Under the pieces are notes generated by a model, which was given only the letters and a program-made list of their open reading frames with translations, was not told where the DNA came from and did not search any database. This document shows, piece by piece, positions 30,409 through 42,892 of a stretch of DNA of 64,000 nt. Location of the stretch: positions 124,001 through 188,000 of the forward strand of contig BLAL01000254.1 of the NCBI GenBank assembly GCA_015698045.1, read 5' to 3'. Source of the stretch: Rhizophagus clarus (taxonomy: Eukaryota > Glomeromycota > Glomeromycetes > Glomerales > Glomeraceae). The position numbers were made by a program, and so were the translations under genes. How positions within the stretch are numbered: the first letter of the stretch is position 1; every line of letters starts with the position of its first letter.

Positions 30409-32391
30409 CACAGTGAAATTCGATATAACGGAACCATTCGTTCCAGTAAAAATATCCGGTATATCGAGACTTCCGATATATCAAAAATTTTCGATATACC
30501 GGATTTTATATATAAATCACGTGAAATTCCGTTATATCATTGAAAAATTTAGATTATTTTTATTTAAAACATTATTGAAAAATTTTATACACTGAAATTA
30601 ACTAAAAAAAAATCATTTCTTCTACCCTGTTTCTGCTTTTTCTTACCAGCCGAAATAATTTTTTTCTTCAGTTTATACAAATTTTGCATGTCTGAATTAT
30701 CAATACTCAAATCATTTTGCCGAACATAACTAATTAATTTCTCAATGCTGTTTAATGCATCAGAAGTAATAATGGTTTCATCTTCTTCTTCCTCCACATG
30801 TTCTTCTGCTGCACTTCGACCTCTAACTATATTGACAATTTCCTCTAATGTTAATTCTTCTTCGGCAACTAATTCATCATCAATATTGATATATTCTTCC
30901 ATATTCAAAGGATCGTAATTGGTAATTCATTGATTAATAATTGTAAATTTTCAATATCATCTTCAACTTCGCTATCATTGCTATCAGAAGTATTAGGTTC
31001 ATCATCAGAAAGAATTCCAACTTTAGCGCAACTATTAATGATTGTTTTTTTAGTCACTATTTTCCAAGCCTCAGCAATTAAATTGATAGAATCAAGAATA
31101 TCGACGGGAGGTGGAATTTGATCATAATCATCATATAAATCATACGCCCGAATCCGATTTTTACACAATAATTTGTGGTATTGTGCTTTTAAGCTATAGA
31201 TAATACCTTGATCTAAAGGTTGAAGATGAGAGGTTGTATTTGGGGGTAAAAAATGAATTTTAATGCTAATATTATCACAATCATGACACTTGGCATTATC
31301 CATTAATAAAATAATATGGCGTCTTTCTCTATTCAATCTTTCAAGAAAGTGTTTAAAAATACTTCTTTGCATCCATGCTTTTGAATTCCAGTAATACCAA
31401 ACAGGGAGAGATATCTTTTCAATTCCTTTTAATACACGTGGTGTCTCATACTTATGAATAAAAAGTAAGGGTAATTTCTCATCGCCAGATGCATTACACG
31501 CTGCTAATATGCTAACTCGTTCCTTAGGGTGTTTTTTACCAACTACTGGAGAATGTGCTATTGTTTTACATGGTAATAAATGCCAAAAAAGAGCAGTTTC
31601 ATCGCAATTCCAAATATCCCTCAATTCATATTCTTGAAAAATTTCCTGCAATTCAGCTTTCATTTGTGGAATTTCACTAATCGGCGCACTTCCAGCCTCT
31701 TCCCTAATTTTAAATGGAGATTATTTTCTATGTTTAAAATCATGCAACCATCCTCCTGATGCTGAAAAATTATCAATATTAAATAATGTGGCAAACTCCT
31801 TTGCTTTTCTTGAATAATAGGTCCGCTCAGAGTTAAATCTCTTGAAATTTGTTGATCTACCCAAATGCTAAGTACTTCTTCTATCTGTGGATAATTACAA
31901 GTTTTTTCACGAAATCTATCTGCACTTGGCAAGGTAGAATTGATAGAGAGCCAATGTTCGGACTTTTTTAAGATATCGGATACTGCACTGTCAGAAATTT
32001 CATATTCCTTTGCCAATTGAACACCGCTAAGATTTTGATCACGATGTTTTTCACAGAGTTCCTTTTTTTGATTAAAAGTTAAAGTTTTCCTTTTTTTTTT
32101 TTGAGAATTATTGTTATTAAAGTGTTTTCTATTAACTTTTCCCATCTTTATTTTACGTAAAAGAGATCGTAAAAAAAAAAAAAAGATTATCTGTGTCACG
32201 TGGAAATAATTTTATTGGTTTAAAATCACAAATCATCATGTGTTCTGGTATATCGAATCATTTTTATTATAACTGATTTATTATAATAAATTCCGTTATA
32301 TCAAATTTATTTTGATTTGGTTCTAGAAAAAAGTTCCAGTATAAGGCCAGTTTCGGTTTATTAGGGTTCCGTTATATCAAATTTCACTGTG
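30409..32391 (-). mobile_element. Complete pogo/Tigger-type transposon
   Basis: The 1,983-bp element has 27-bp terminal inverted repeats that differ at one position, starting CACAGTGAAATT and ending AACGGAACC. It is flanked by TA at 30407-30408 and 32392-32393. Further GATATA/CGTTATATCA motifs repeat just inside both ends and may be transposase-binding sites. The transposase lies on the minus strand and is frameshifted, so the copy is probably not autonomous. Confidence 0.92.
30585..32199 (-). pseudogene. Frameshifted pogo-type (CENP-B/DDE_1) transposase
   Basis: Reading the minus strand, the first frame (32199-31660) carries a Psq-type HTH (LTFNQKKELCEKHRDQNLSG, EYEISDSAVSDILKKSEHW) and the start of a CENP-B-type HTH (FREKTCNYPQIEEVLSIWVD). 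The second frame (31663-30905) is the DDE catalytic domain. Its three acidic residues sit in IWNCDETALFW, ILLMDNAKCHDCDN and LQPLDQGIIYSLKAQYHK. The third frame (30908-30585) is an acidic tail. Homology passes between frames near 31,800, 31,725, 31,700 and 30,910, each junction near short A or T runs, so at least four 1-nt indels break one gene. Sequencing error at homopolymers is an alternative. All three catalytic acids remain. Confidence 0.85.
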
Positions 32392-32393
32392 TA

Positions 32394-34400
32394 TTTCTTC
32401 CATAAACCCTTGAACTCTGTTCTTTACTATAAGGAGATAATCTCAAAATAAGTTCCTTTTTGATCAAAAGTTGCCTGAATTATGTTCAAATAAATAATTA
32501 ATACATCTGTATGTTAAATCATGAGTTATACCAAGCACATCTAAGATATAAAATTTTTACTAATATAATGGATTCTCTAATATACTAATAGTTTATTTAT
32601 TAAATATACATATAACTTATTCAAGCCTAAATCCGTTACTTTTATAAGATTAATTGGTATACTTTAAAATAATTTTTTAAACTTTAAAGGGGATGAATGC
32701 CACATGTGATTTATTAGGTAAAAGAGAGGATGTGAGCATCGCTATCATACATAAAAACCATGTTCTGAACCACAATGGACCCATCTTGCTATATGCCTGA
32801 GAAATTACATAATAAAGAAATAAAGGAAACAAAAACAAAAAAAGAAAAATTGTAAAAGAGTCAGTCACTACTCTATAACAAAAAATAAGTTAGGAGTCTC
32901 ATTCCTACAAATGCCTAACTTTTTATTACTAGCATATTAGTTACATAAACTGATTAATTGTTCCAACAGCTGCTTGATTTCCATTTTATTAAATCTATTC
33001 TGTTACGATCTGTTAGACTTGCATGTTCTGTCATTCACATGCTGCTTGTCAAATTGTCTTGATGACTTCTGAGAAAATGCAAGTTTGATCAAAAAATTGC
33101 TGTCTTTTGATTTGTATTTGTGTAATCTCTGTAATCCAAAAGGTGTACAGTTAACTCCAATCACTACCTTAAAAAAACTGGCCTGCTTGTTAGATTTGGA
33201 TTTTTGGCCCTTGGATGAACCTTTGGGTGAATGATTTGAGGAGTGAAATGATGGTATAGAGTGGTAGTACTATAATAGTTCCACATCTGCTTACTAGTAA
33301 GTCTTCAGGATAACATATTCCATATTGTGAAGTATCTGATAAGTAAGTACGAACTATCAGGCTCTTTAACTATTTTGAAAAATTATAAGTTACTGTTAAT
33401 TAGAAATTAGCTAGATATACTATTTAGAAAAAATGACTCTGTCATCATATTCAAAAGAATATTAGTTATAATAGCCTGGAACTTCTCGCATTATTTTCTT
33501 TCTGAAAAACTTCAGGTAGTAGAAAACCAACAGACAGGGAGAAATCTGAGAGACACCATTCAGTCACCATTGTTATAGGCTTTAAGATAGTTATAATTGG
33601 ATACCAGTCATACCCTTGCTGTTAGATATTTTTTTGCACTCATGTACTGACTGATACTACTTTTCTCCATTTATTAAATTCTGCAATAAGCTCATAATTC
33701 GTCTATTTAGCTGGGATATTATACACAATGAGATTCAGTAAAATGTTTCCTTCACTTGTATCAGACTGGTAATTTGTAATGATCAAGTTATTATCTCCTG
33801 TACTATCCATCCCAAAAATTTTATAAGTAAATTCAATGCATATTCATTACGCGCATAGTACCAAATAATTACTAAAAATTCTTATACCCTACGTTAAGTT
33901 ATTACATTGCTAATTTCGTACAAACTAAATTAGTACTATTTTAGTATTAAACTCAATTGCTTATTTAGGATTATTTAATGACCTCATAATGTAATATAAT
34001 TATTTATATTATAATATCCTTTTTATTGTAAATTTAGTAATAACTAATTTAATTTTTAGTACCTATTAAACGATTATTCTTCATTTTAAAAAATATCTAA
34101 ATATTAAAGTTTAAGTAAATATTTAATATCATACTTTATGGTTTTATGATAGAATTTAATTGATATTTTTAAAAAATTACATTAACGTATAAGTACTAAA
34201 TTTAATAACCTATAAGTACTAATTTAAATGTTGATTTAAAATAACTCATGCATTCTTAATTGGTGAGAAAACTATTATAACATATTTATATTTTTTAATA
34301 CCCAAGGGGTATTGTTTTAGTTTAAAATAATTAAATTTACTTTAGCAATTTAATGTATAATATATTTATTTACATGCTAATATATACATTAGTTAATTAC
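32394..34400. other. AT-rich repeat-poor stretch
   Basis: About 2 kb in which I see no sustained reading frame, known TE motif or tandem repeat. From about 33,850 to 34,330 short TTAGTACT-like and AAGTACTAA-like words recur and could be subterminal repeats of the neighbouring Plavaka-type element, but I could not define an end. Confidence 0.35.
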
Positions 34401-34405
34401 AACAA

Positions 34406-35500
34406 TTAGATTTTCAAATTTCTAACTTTTTGACAAATATTTTCTTCACTAACAGTTTTACCTTCTATTGCTAATTTGATTATATCAACTGCAAATAATT
34501 TGTCAGATTTAGTAAGTGTATAATCCTTACTTTTAAAAATATCAGAAATTATTTTTTTCTCAAATAAATTTTTACCGTTATTATTTTTCTTTTCATAAAA
34601 TTTCTTGCTACAATAACATTTTTGTCTTTACCCCATACTCAATATTATTAGAAGTAACGTGTGGTAGATCCAAATTTTTACATATAACTGATAAACTATT
34701 TAATGCAATGTAACTTTACCAATCTTGAATTATTTTTAATGACTATAATCATATCATAATCAATTAATAGTTTAACTAATAATAAGCCATGTAATAATAT
34801 GATAATATTATTATATGTTATACCTCAGTTCATACTTGTGATCAGAATATATCTTTGTTTTTTACCCTTGATTCGTTGAGAAATCCACTCAGTACACCTT
34901 TCTTAAGTTCTTTTAAACTTGGATACTTGCTATGAGCACAAATACTAAGTACAACACTTTGCAATATTGGCTTATGTAACATAAAAAAATAAAAATTATT
35001 ATAATTTTATTAATAAAAATTATTTAATTAAGAAGATTTTACTTACTTTATACCAACCACTTTTTCCAATAACGTCTGTTAATTTATTATCTAGTTCTTC
35101 ATGCTTATATTGAATATTTAGTAATTGTTGATGAATTACCTGTTGATTTTATAATATAGCTGTTCAAAGCTTAATAGAAGCATTCTATTGATATGAATTA
35201 AATCTTTCGTCTAAAAATAAAAAAAGTTTTTTTATGCCAGCTCCTAATAAACCTGCTATATTAACAATAAATTCTGCAAAATATGTTTAAATATAATTAT
35301 ACTTTCTTTAATTTCAAGCTGGTTAATATCCTCCTCACTAATATTTGTAAAACGTTTCAGGTTTGATATTTGATTATTAGTCTCTTTAACATCGTTATCA
35401 TCATCACTAAAGTATCTAGAAATATCTTCATCACTCTCTTCACTTGCTACAATTTCTTCATCATTTTCAATGTTCAAAACATTATTATCTTGTATAATAA
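34406..35500 (-). pseudogene. Decayed minus-strand gene beside the Plavaka transposase
   Basis: Coding-like segments follow one another on the minus strand. They are an acidic head (NDEEIVASEESDEDISRYFS, ISNLKRFTNISEEDINQLEI), then in another frame FAEFIVNIAGLLGAGIKKLF and LFLDERFNSYQ, then LLNIQYKHEELDNKLTDVIG ending at a good donor. ILQSVVLSICAHSKYPSLKE and KGVLSGFLNESRVKNKDIF follow, and a tail TLTKSDKLFAVDIIKLAIEG then TVSEENICQKVRNLKI. Stops and frame changes separate them. I do not recognise the family. It is divergent from the Plavaka transposase 400 bp away, so it could be a second gene of the same element. Confidence 0.5.
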
Positions 35501-37375
35501 TGGTATTTCTGGATTTTTTTGATTGCTATTCAACTTCGCTGATTCCACTTCTTTTTGGCTAAGTATTTTTTTTAAGAAAGATATAATCATATTAATATAC
35601 ACAAAATGAATAAAAAATAAAATATCAAACCATTTTATTAAAATATTAGATTGATAGGATAAAATTAAGTATTGAATAAAAGACTTTAACTTTCTGCTTC
35701 AAATAAGATAAAATAAATAAATTTGAAAGAGAATTAAGCTTTTTTTTAAATATCTTAAACTTTTAATCAGTTCGTGATTATTAACGAAGTTTGTTGATAG
35801 TACAATGAGATCAGCAACACAGAATTTTTTAATTTTTTTTGGTATGACCACACCTGTTAGTAAAAAAAAAAATTTAATATTTTAACCTATAAAAAAGTAA
35901 CTATGCATGATATAGGAATAAAAAATTCAAGTTCATATCAAGAAAAATGTGTAAATTGTAATCAAACATTTACTTCAAAATTAGCTTATATTAATCATGA
36001 AAAGTCCTGCAAATTAAATATAATTCAAATTAAAAGAAAAAATTCACAATTCAAAACTACAAAAATTGGTTTCTTTAAATCAAATAACACAATAGTTCAA
36101 GAAATTAACAGTCAAATATCTACAGAATATTTTCAAGAAAATGAATTCAATCAAATAAATATGGATAATATTTCAGAATGGAATTCAAATATTTTGCTTA
36201 CAAACAAACAAGATGATATAAATTCCTATTATTCCTATTAATCTAATGCACATCAACAATTTTCTCAAATTATTGTTAAGCATCAATTGCATGAAGATGC
36301 AATAAATGATGTAATTTCTTTAATAACTAATGTAACTAATAAAGATCCAAAAGAGCTAGGTATTCCAAATAATGCTAAAGAAGTATTAAAATTTATTGAT
36401 CTTATTGGAGATAATTTAAGTCAAGATTGGTTTGAAACAGAAACTATAATGTACAACGATCAGCAGTATGTATTGTGACATAGAAATATAATTGCATGTA
36501 TTAAAGAAATGTTGAATGGTGAATATGGAAATACATGTCAATTTTTTTATAAAGAAGAGCTTGATAAATTTGGGAATCAATTATATTCTGATCTTTGTAC
36601 TGCTGACTGATTTAAACAAACTCAGTACAATAGCAAGAATTCTAATTGGCTTAATTCTCTATTCTGATGTAATAATCTGTAATACACTTAGAAAAATTCA
36701 AAAACACCTAATTTTTGTAAGTTTTTGTAATTTTCCAAATAACATTAGAAATAAAGAAAATGCAAAAGTTTTTTTGGAATATATTCCAATTATTAATAAT
36801 GCAAATGTAGAAGTATATTTACAAAACTATCATAAATCAATAGAAATATTGCTTCATCCTCTATTATCTCAATATAATTCTAGAGCTTGGATTACGGTTA
36901 ATGGTGAACCAAAGCATTTTTATATATTTCTTTCTTATGGAATTAGTGATATGAAAGAAGCAAATAATGCTTGTGCTGCTTATCAATCATATAATGCTTT
37001 ATTTTCTTGTTATTCTTGCTTAGTTCTACAAAAATGTTTATTCTTAACAGATCATAATTTAATATTTCCAGGAAGATTTACTCATAATATAAGATCTTAT
37101 TTTATGGATAATTCATTACAAGAAAAAAATTTGAAGAATGAATTGCACAAACTATCTTTACATCCAATCAAAAATTCTTTTTGGAATCATAAAAATTTTG
37201 AAGTATATACTTCATTTGTTCCTGACATTATGCATGTTTGTGATTTGGGTTTATTTGTTTATATAATTAATTTTACCATGGAAAAACTTAAAAAGGAGTC
37301 ACAATCAGAAAAAAAAATTAAATTCTTAAACAATTGGTTATCATTAATTTCTAGATATTACAAATTATTATCATA

Positions 37376-38120
37376 TCCGCCAATTTGCAGAATTTGCCGA
37401 TCATCAGTTGTATGGTGCAATATTAATTAAAATTGATCAAACCGTTCTCACATAAGAAAAAATAATCAAAAAATATAAAAAATAAGTAAAATAACCCTTT
37501 AAGATCTCTTCCAAAAAATTTACCTCTTTTATTCTGAGCCCAGTAGAAGAAATTTCTAAAAAAAAAGAAAAAAAATATTATAAAGTTAGTCCATTAAAAA
37601 AAAAAACAAAATTCCAGAATATTTAACAATTTAACGAAAAAAAATTAATTTAAAAATAATTAATAACAAATATCAAATAGATTTTAATAAAAAACTATTC
37701 AATACATAATTTAAATTTGTTAAAAATAGAGCTATTTATTTATTTAAAGATTTTTTTGAATAATTTTGCTGTTTATACAAGATTTTTTTATAAACTATAA
37801 AAAAAAAAATAAAAAAAAATAAAAAAAAAATAGCTGCAAGTTGTATACAATGTAAAATAACTACTGGTATACTTGCAAAAATTCTCAATTTACTTTGATA
37901 GGAAAGTTGATGGGGGGTTGATAGGGAGTTCAATAGGAAGTTCACGAAAGAAAAAAATTTTTTAATGCTACTTTGTTGAAGTAATTTCTTGATATCATGT
38001 GTCATATGATTATGTAGCACAAATGTAACCATTTTTGTAAAACTTGCAAAACTTATTTTTTATTAAATTAACGTTAAATTCCTTAGCTTAGGTTAATTTT
38101 GTTAATTCTGCCGATCAGTC
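37376..38120. mobile_element. TA-flanked TIR element, copy 1 (745 bp)
   Basis: Inserted inside the Plavaka transposase between the codons for LLSY and MLPS. The left end reads TCCGCCAATTTGCAGAATT and the right end is a diverged inverted copy. TA flanks both sides (37374-37375, 38121-38122); removing the element and one TA restores the reading frame. It is similar along its whole length to 61,915-62,669. No transposase is present, so it is non-autonomous. Confidence 0.8.
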
Positions 38121-38216
38121 TATATGTTACCTTCAAAAGGAATTAATAATAGAACAAATTTTACAGCAAATGATTGGAGAAATATAATGAAAATATTTAT
38201 ATTTGTTATCAATGTA

Positions 38217-38891
38217 CAGTGGGCTGCCAAAAGTGACTGACCACCCAAAATTAAATAAAAATGAGGTCTTTTAATAATGATTTTATATCAATTTTAAAGT
38301 TTGATTATTTAGAATGTTTATTTATTCAATTAATATAGTGAAACATAGTAAAATTTCATATAAATATTTAATTTTCAAAGTGGCAAAAAATCAAGCTTTT
38401 TACTTAAGGCAGCTATAGCAAAACAAATGCAAAAAATCAATTCCTTGCCTAAAAATTAGCTTATTTTCCATAAATTAGGAAGATTGGATCAGTAGTTATA
38501 AAGAAATCTGCCTTTGAAAGTCATTGATTTTTGCAAATTTTATATGTAGATCATTATTTTTTACCAATTTTACAGATTTTCAGAAGTGGATTTCTTAACA
38601 ACTGCTAATCTGATTTTTTTGATTTCTGAAACATAAGGTATTTTTTAGTAAAAGAATTCGATTTTAGCATCTATTTTGCTGTAGCTGCTCTGGTTAAAAA
38701 GTTAAAAATTTCACCATTATTTAAATTAATTATTTAGGCGAAATATTACTAAATATTAAATAAAAAATTCTTCTAACATATATTTTATGCCTCAAAATTT
38801 AAAATAAGGGCAAATTTATTATTAAATTATCCAATTTTTTTTTTGATTTTTTTAATTTTTAGGGTGGTTGCTCACTTTTGGCAACCCACTG
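38217..38891. mobile_element. Tc1/mariner-type foldback MITE (675 bp)
   Basis: The ends CAGTGGGCTGCCAAAAGTGA and CAGTGGGTTGCCAAAAGTGA (the right end as its complement) are inverted repeats of about 30 bp with TA duplications at 38215-38216 and 38892-38893. The interior is a long imperfect palindrome: GGCAGCTATAGCAAAACAAA on the left pairs with GAGCAGCTACAGCAAAATAG read on the other strand, and similarity continues to the centre. It has no coding potential. It interrupts the Plavaka transposase at NVLIDDK; removal restores the frame. Confidence 0.9.
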
Positions 38892-40564
38892 TACTTATTG
38901 ATGATAAACAAATAAATGAGCACATTGTAAAATGTTTTCAAAAATGGAATGAATTCTATTTATTATTATAATCTTTGGAATTTACTGAAAATTGCTTAAA
39001 CGATTTATCTCAAAAAATATATGACTGGGCAAACATTTTTTCTTTTCTATTTAAATCACACTCAAAATCTGGTTTACAGTTTCCAAAGTTACACTTATTA
39101 TTATATCACATAATTCCTTCTATTAAAAAATTTGGCGCACCAACTGGATTTTCTACTGAGACCTATGAGTTATTACATAAAAAATTTGTAAAACAGCCAT
39201 ATAGATCTTCTAATAAAAGAAATCCCAAAATTCAAATGATTAAATTGGCAAGTGTAATATTTTTTTTTCTAAATTATTTAATATTAATTTATTAAAATTT
39301 AATATATTTTTAATAAATAAGAAGAAGAAGTATTTTAGAAAAGATTAAAGTTACTAAAAATACACAATATGATTATAATATACTTATAACAAAACCTTTA
39401 TACTCATTCACAATGTTTAATAAACCAAATTTTAATTGCAAAGAATATAGTTTAGCGATGCAACAACTGGATTCATGTTTAAATAACTTTAAAAATATGT
39501 ATAATGTTGATAATATTTTTAATCAATTTTCTTATTCAAATACAAAAATATATATTTATAATTCAGCAAATCATTCTAGTGAAGTAAGAATACACGCAGC
39601 ATTAGAATTTCATTAAAAACCATAGTTTTCAGATATTGAAATAACTATGAATATTGATTACCAAGAAAATTATGAAGCTACATATTGGGGTAAAGTTTTA
39701 TGTCTAGTAAAACTTTTAAATCTTAAATTTGCTTTAATATAATGGTATGATTACTTTGAAAGTATACCTGATAATTCAAAATTTGGATATCTGTACTTGA
39801 AATTAGAAAATCATTATGATTTAATTTCTATTAGTTCTATATCAAATGTAGTTCATATCGTACCAGATTTTAATGTTAATAATGATTATTTTATTAATAA
39901 ATACATTTTTTAATAATTACTTAATAAATGTTATAATAATATGCTTTTGTTAGCAAATATATAGATGAATTCTCTACTTTTTATGTAATGATATATTGAA
40001 ATTAATTATGATTTGATTAATAATAAATCAATATAATAATTTTTTAATAAGTTAATATCAAATTTACTAAATTGATATTATTTTAATACTTAAAAAGTCA
40101 TAATATAAGTTGCTAATTATATTTAAATATATCTGATAATTAATTAAAAATTTAATATGAATTTGGTAATAAACAAATTAATAAACTAGTTCAATATTAG
40201 CATTATATGAATTATAAATAATTATTAATTAATTAACATTTTATATTAATACACGACTAATTTTGTTAATCTTAATACAATAAATGTACAGTTCAATTAC
40301 AGTAATTAATTATAACTTATATATTATTAAAAGCATTGCAAAATTATCGATTATCAAACTATTATATATTACCATAATAAAAATACAATAAAATTTCTAT
40401 TACAAAATTGGTACTTGTAATAAATAATTGCATATTCATTATGTGGTAATTTTTGGGATGTCATTCACTTTAGATTTCTTATTCTTAAATATTGTAATAT
40501 TATCTTTATTATTACCTAAACATTTGGACAAAAAGAAAAAGCCTAATATTGGAGACTCTAGCAG

Positions 40565-40990
40565 TATTGCACAGGTCAAATGCTGTCAAATCAGTTTTCA
40601 ATCAGTTTCCAATCAGGCATCTGATTGGCATCAGATTGGAAACTGATTTCTTCAATCTAGTAAAAATCTGGCTGTCCAATTGATACCTGATTTCTGCCAA
40701 ATATTGACACCAATCAGGCTGCCTGATTGGTATCAGATTGGCATACCAATTGGTGCCTGATTGTCACATGTTTAGTATCTAATGTTTAGCTGATTGTTAA
40801 CAGTTTGATGTATGCAGTGACCAGTTTGTACCAGTTTAATACCTGATTGTTAACTGATTTAAAACTGATCGATAACTAATTGCTATCTGATTAGTACCTG
40901 ATTGCTGTATGCTTGGTATTTGATTTTGACTAATTGTTAACAGTTTAATGCATGCTAATCAGTGATTGATTTAAAAGCCAGATTGGCGAT
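40565..40990. repeat. CTGATTGG-rich palindromic patch
   Basis: The octamer-like word CTGATTGG/CCAATCAG occurs more than a dozen times in both orientations within about 420 bp. It makes nested palindromes such as CAATCAGGCTGCCTGATTG and the paired arms CAGTTTCCAATC and GATTGGAAACTG. It resembles a cluster of binding sites or a transposon end; no gene is seen. The flanks (39,913-40,560) are plain AT-rich sequence. Confidence 0.6.
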
Positions 40991-41648
40991 GAACTTCTTA
41001 ATCCACAGGACAGAATTCAAATAAATTTATTTATAATTAATTGATTTATGAATTAATGGATTTTTATTATTCAATTACAAATGATTAATTATCTAATAAA
41101 GCGTTATATTAACAAAGTATAATGATACGATAATAACATCAATATGGAAGATATGGAAGTGAAAAAAGTTCACTTGTTATTGGACAGTATAATTCCGATA
41201 GTTGAAATTAATATAATTTCATCGTGACGTTATACTGATATATTTATCATTGGATGATATAATTCTGATAGCTGAAATTAAATATAATTCATCATAATGC
41301 TAATTATTGATATGGAAGATGCAGAAGAAAATATTAGTGTAATGTTCACTTACCATTAGATGATATGATTCTGATAGCTGAAATTAAATATAATTTCATC
41401 ATGATATTAATTATTGATACAGAAGATGCAGAAGAAAATATTAGTATAATGTTCGCTTACTATCAGATGATATGATTCTGATAGCTAAAATTAATATAAT
41501 TTCATCATAACATTATACTGATATATTTATCATTAGACAGTATAATTCTAATAGCTGAATTAAATATAATTTCATTATGATGTTAATTATCAATACGGAA
41601 GATGCAGAAGAAAATATTAGTATAATGTTCGATTACCATCAGATGATA

Positions 41649-41806
41649 TGGGGTCTTTGCAATAGAAAGGTACAAAATTCAAAAAAAAATAAAAATTTAA
41701 TTAATATTAAATTTATACTTATTTTAGCATAAAAAACATAATTAGCATATAAAGTAAATTTAAAATTGTTTTTTGAGTTTTGTACCTTTCTATTGCAAAG
41801 ACCCCA
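41649..41806. mobile_element. 158-bp MITE inside the satellite
   Basis: Both ends read TGGGGTCTTTGCAATAGAAA inward, with about 29 bp nearly perfect in inverted orientation. TA at 41647-41648 and 41807-41808 flanks it, and removing it restores a normal satellite monomer (GATGATATAATTCTGATAG). The AT-rich middle is itself partly palindromic. No coding capacity. Confidence 0.88.
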
Positions 41807-42712
41807 TATAATTCTGATAGCTAAAATTAAATATAATTTCATCATGACATTAATTACTGATACATTTATCATTAAACAGTATGATTCTATCTGATAGCTA
41901 AAATTAAATATAATTTCATCATGATGTTAATTATTGATATGGAAGATGCAGAAGAAAATATTAGTATAATGTTCGCTTACCATCAAATGATATGATTCTG
42001 ATAGCTGAAATTAATATAATTTCATCATGACGTAAATTACCAATATGCTTATCATTGGATGGTATGATTCTGATAGCTGAATTAAATATAATTTCATCAT
42101 GATGTTAATTATTGATACAGAAGATGCAGAAGAAAATATTAGTATATTGTTCGCTTATCATCAGACAGTATAATTCTGTTAGCTGAAATTGAAATAGAAT
42201 TTCACCATGATGTTACAGAATATATGGAAATGAACAAAATATTTTGTTTAAAGTTCGCTTACTATTGGACGGTATAGCTGAAATTAAATATAATTCATCA
42301 TGATGCTAATTATTGATACAGAAGATGTAGAAGAAAATATTAGTATAATGTTCGCTTACCATCAAACGATATGATTCTGATAGCTAAAATTAAATATAAT
42401 ATCATCGTAATGTTAATTACTAATACATTTATCATTGGATGGTATGATTTTAATAGCTAAAATTGAAATAGAATTTCACTATGATGTTAATTATCAATAC
42501 AGAAGATGCAGAAAAAAATATTAATATAGTGTTCACTTACCATTGGATGGTATGATTCTGATAGCTGAAATTAAAATAAAATTTTATCATGATGGAAGTA
42601 ACGTCATCATGACAATGTTACTATACTAGATAAATTTTGTAATTGAACATAGCCTATAGTAATGTAGTAATAAAAAAAAATAAGTACTAATAGATATACC
42701 ACTAATCCATGA

Positions 42713-42892
42713 TTAACTAATAGAACTATTCGTGTTGATGGTCTGACATTTAATCAATTAATCATGGAATCGTATGATTTTCTTAATGGTGAATTGGTTC
42801 GACAAGCAACTGCACCCCCACTTCCAGCAGAACGACTAAGCTATCTCAATATAGAAACTAGGCGTATAGAACTAGAACATATCATTATTTAG
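42713..42892 (+). other. Orphan reading frame in the satellite
   Basis: A 59-codon open stretch (ATG at 42764) lies in the only non-satellite part of the array. It contains RTIRVDGLTFNQLIMESYDF and then GELVRQATAPPLPAERLSYL, with complex amino-acid composition, higher GC than its surroundings and stops at both ends. I do not recognise it; it may be a captured exon of a gene or TE. Confidence 0.35.

Larger units (their letters stand above)
35903..39912 (+). pseudogene. Plavaka-type (CACTA-like) transposase, broken and interrupted
   Basis: The start MHDIGIKNSS is followed by a C2H2-like finger (CVNCNQTFTSKLAYINHEKS with a later Cys). Plavaka-like blocks follow: RAWITVNGEPKHFYIFLSYG, ISDMKEANNACAAYQSYNA, SYDPDIMH-like VPDIMHVCDLGLFVYIINF, MLPSKGINNRTNFTANDW, FPKLHLLLYHIIPSIKKFG, TGFSTETYELLHKKFVKQPY, and a C-terminus HIVPDFNVNNDYFINKYIF. 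Damage includes two TGA codons where Trp is expected (about 36,476 and 36,610), a TAA near 38,970, further stops and frame changes, and two insertions (37,376-38,120 and 38,217-38,891) that drop out cleanly between TA duplications to restore continuity. Plavaka elements are DDE transposons common in fungi. This copy cannot encode a full protein. Confidence 0.8.
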
